NCBI RefSeq assembly: GCF_002140175.1
Contig: NZ_NGMO01000002.1
Coordinates: forward strand, 566,972-630,971
Origin: Candidatus Enterococcus wittei
Lineage (GTDB): Bacteria; Bacillota; Bacilli; Lactobacillales; Enterococcaceae
Direction: 5' to 3'
DNA length: 64,000 nucleotides
A program made the position numbers and the translations under genes. Positions 63,826-64,000 of this stretch are shown piece by piece (position 1 is the first letter of the stretch; every line of letters begins with the position of its first letter). The notes under the pieces are model-generated. The model saw nothing but the letters and a program-made list of their open reading frames with translations. It had not been told where the DNA came from and ran no database searches.

Positions 63826-64000
63826 ATTTAACCACTGAGGATGAGAAACAGTCGCAGTAATAAAGTGAAAATAGTTCATGAGAAATCAGTTCTTTTTATT
63901 ATTATTTCTTAATTAAAAGTATCTTCCATATATCAAGTATCTAGTTAGAGAAGAATTAAATCGATTTTTTCATCAAAATCATTCCGAAATTATAAATAAC
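63826..64000. other. AT-rich right end of window
   Basis: No gene or clear terminator is seen after the helicase stop; the sequence ends in non-coding DNA. Confidence 0.6.

Noticed and set aside
1..64000. tRNA or rRNA genes
   Set aside because: None recognised by eye on either strand; a tRNA search program would settle this.

Overview
This window reads as a low-GC Firmicute chromosome segment, almost certainly Enterococcus. The evidence is the maltose locus (malT-mapP divergent from maltose phosphorylase, beta-phosphoglucomutase, mutarotase and malR), the glpO-glpF pair, a dhaM-dhaK-dhaL cluster, a CstR persulfide-response locus, PTS IICBA proteins, an LPxTG-like surface protein and an Agr/Fsr-type peptide quorum-sensing cassette. 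The species cannot be fixed from the sequence alone.

Layout. 1-2 kb: end of a glycerol operon (glpO partial, glpF). 2.4-5.8 kb: a YxeA-like secreted protein, then a MutS2-like ATPase without a Smr domain behind a ~245-nt structured leader carrying a 6-codon peptide, then a CDP-alcohol phosphatidyltransferase. 6-8.4 kb: cstR, two operators, a rhodanese and a CoA-disulfide/persulfide reductase. 8.5-16.3 kb: wall-anchored coiled-coil protein, GlcNAc-type PTS, YbjQ, dihydroxyacetone kinase, T-box-controlled tyrS. 16.4-18.3 kb: accessory debris with an 18-codon cas9 stub, a bacteriocin-like gene, two related small membrane (immunity-like) proteins and one CRISPR-repeat-like fragment. 18.3-26.8 kb: maltose uptake and catabolism. 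26.8-35.5 kb: an ETX/MTX2-like pore-forming toxin gene, a small membrane ORF and a large membrane protein, shown twice. 35.6-44.4 kb: a two-component system, a PadR/DUF1700/DUF4097 envelope module, an SPFH protein and a YxeA-ABC export cassette. 44.6-56.6 kb: a bifunctional wall hydrolase, a LacI regulator, a second ABC exporter, treC and two AI-2E-family permeases. 57.1-59.9 kb: agrBDCA-like locus, including a 36-residue AgrD not found by ordinary ORF size limits. 60.4-63.8 kb: a DUF2187-like protein, a DUF1275 membrane protein and a UvrD-family helicase.

Assembly caution. Four sites contain Nextera/Tn5 mosaic-end adapter sequence (31275-31312, 35524-35556, 59900-59935, 59974-60011). The first separates two 4147-bp copies (27128-31274 and 31313-35459) whose predicted proteins are identical, so the duplicated toxin/membrane-protein block is very probably a mate-pair assembly artefact. 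The region upstream of agrB is likewise chimeric and contains a 40-bp piece of agrB repeated.

How the genes work together. Two glycerol routes (GlpO oxidation and Dha kinase) and two sugar PTS permeases feed central metabolism. MalR operators sit exactly over both divergent mal promoters. CstR sites flank the promoter of the rhodanese/CoADR operon. Several envelope-directed modules lie together from 35.6 to 51.8 kb. The most interesting candidates are the leader-peptide-controlled MutS2-like ATPase, the ETX/MTX2-like toxin, the agr-type cassette with its own autoinducer, and the CRISPR remnant occupied by a bacteriocin/immunity cluster.
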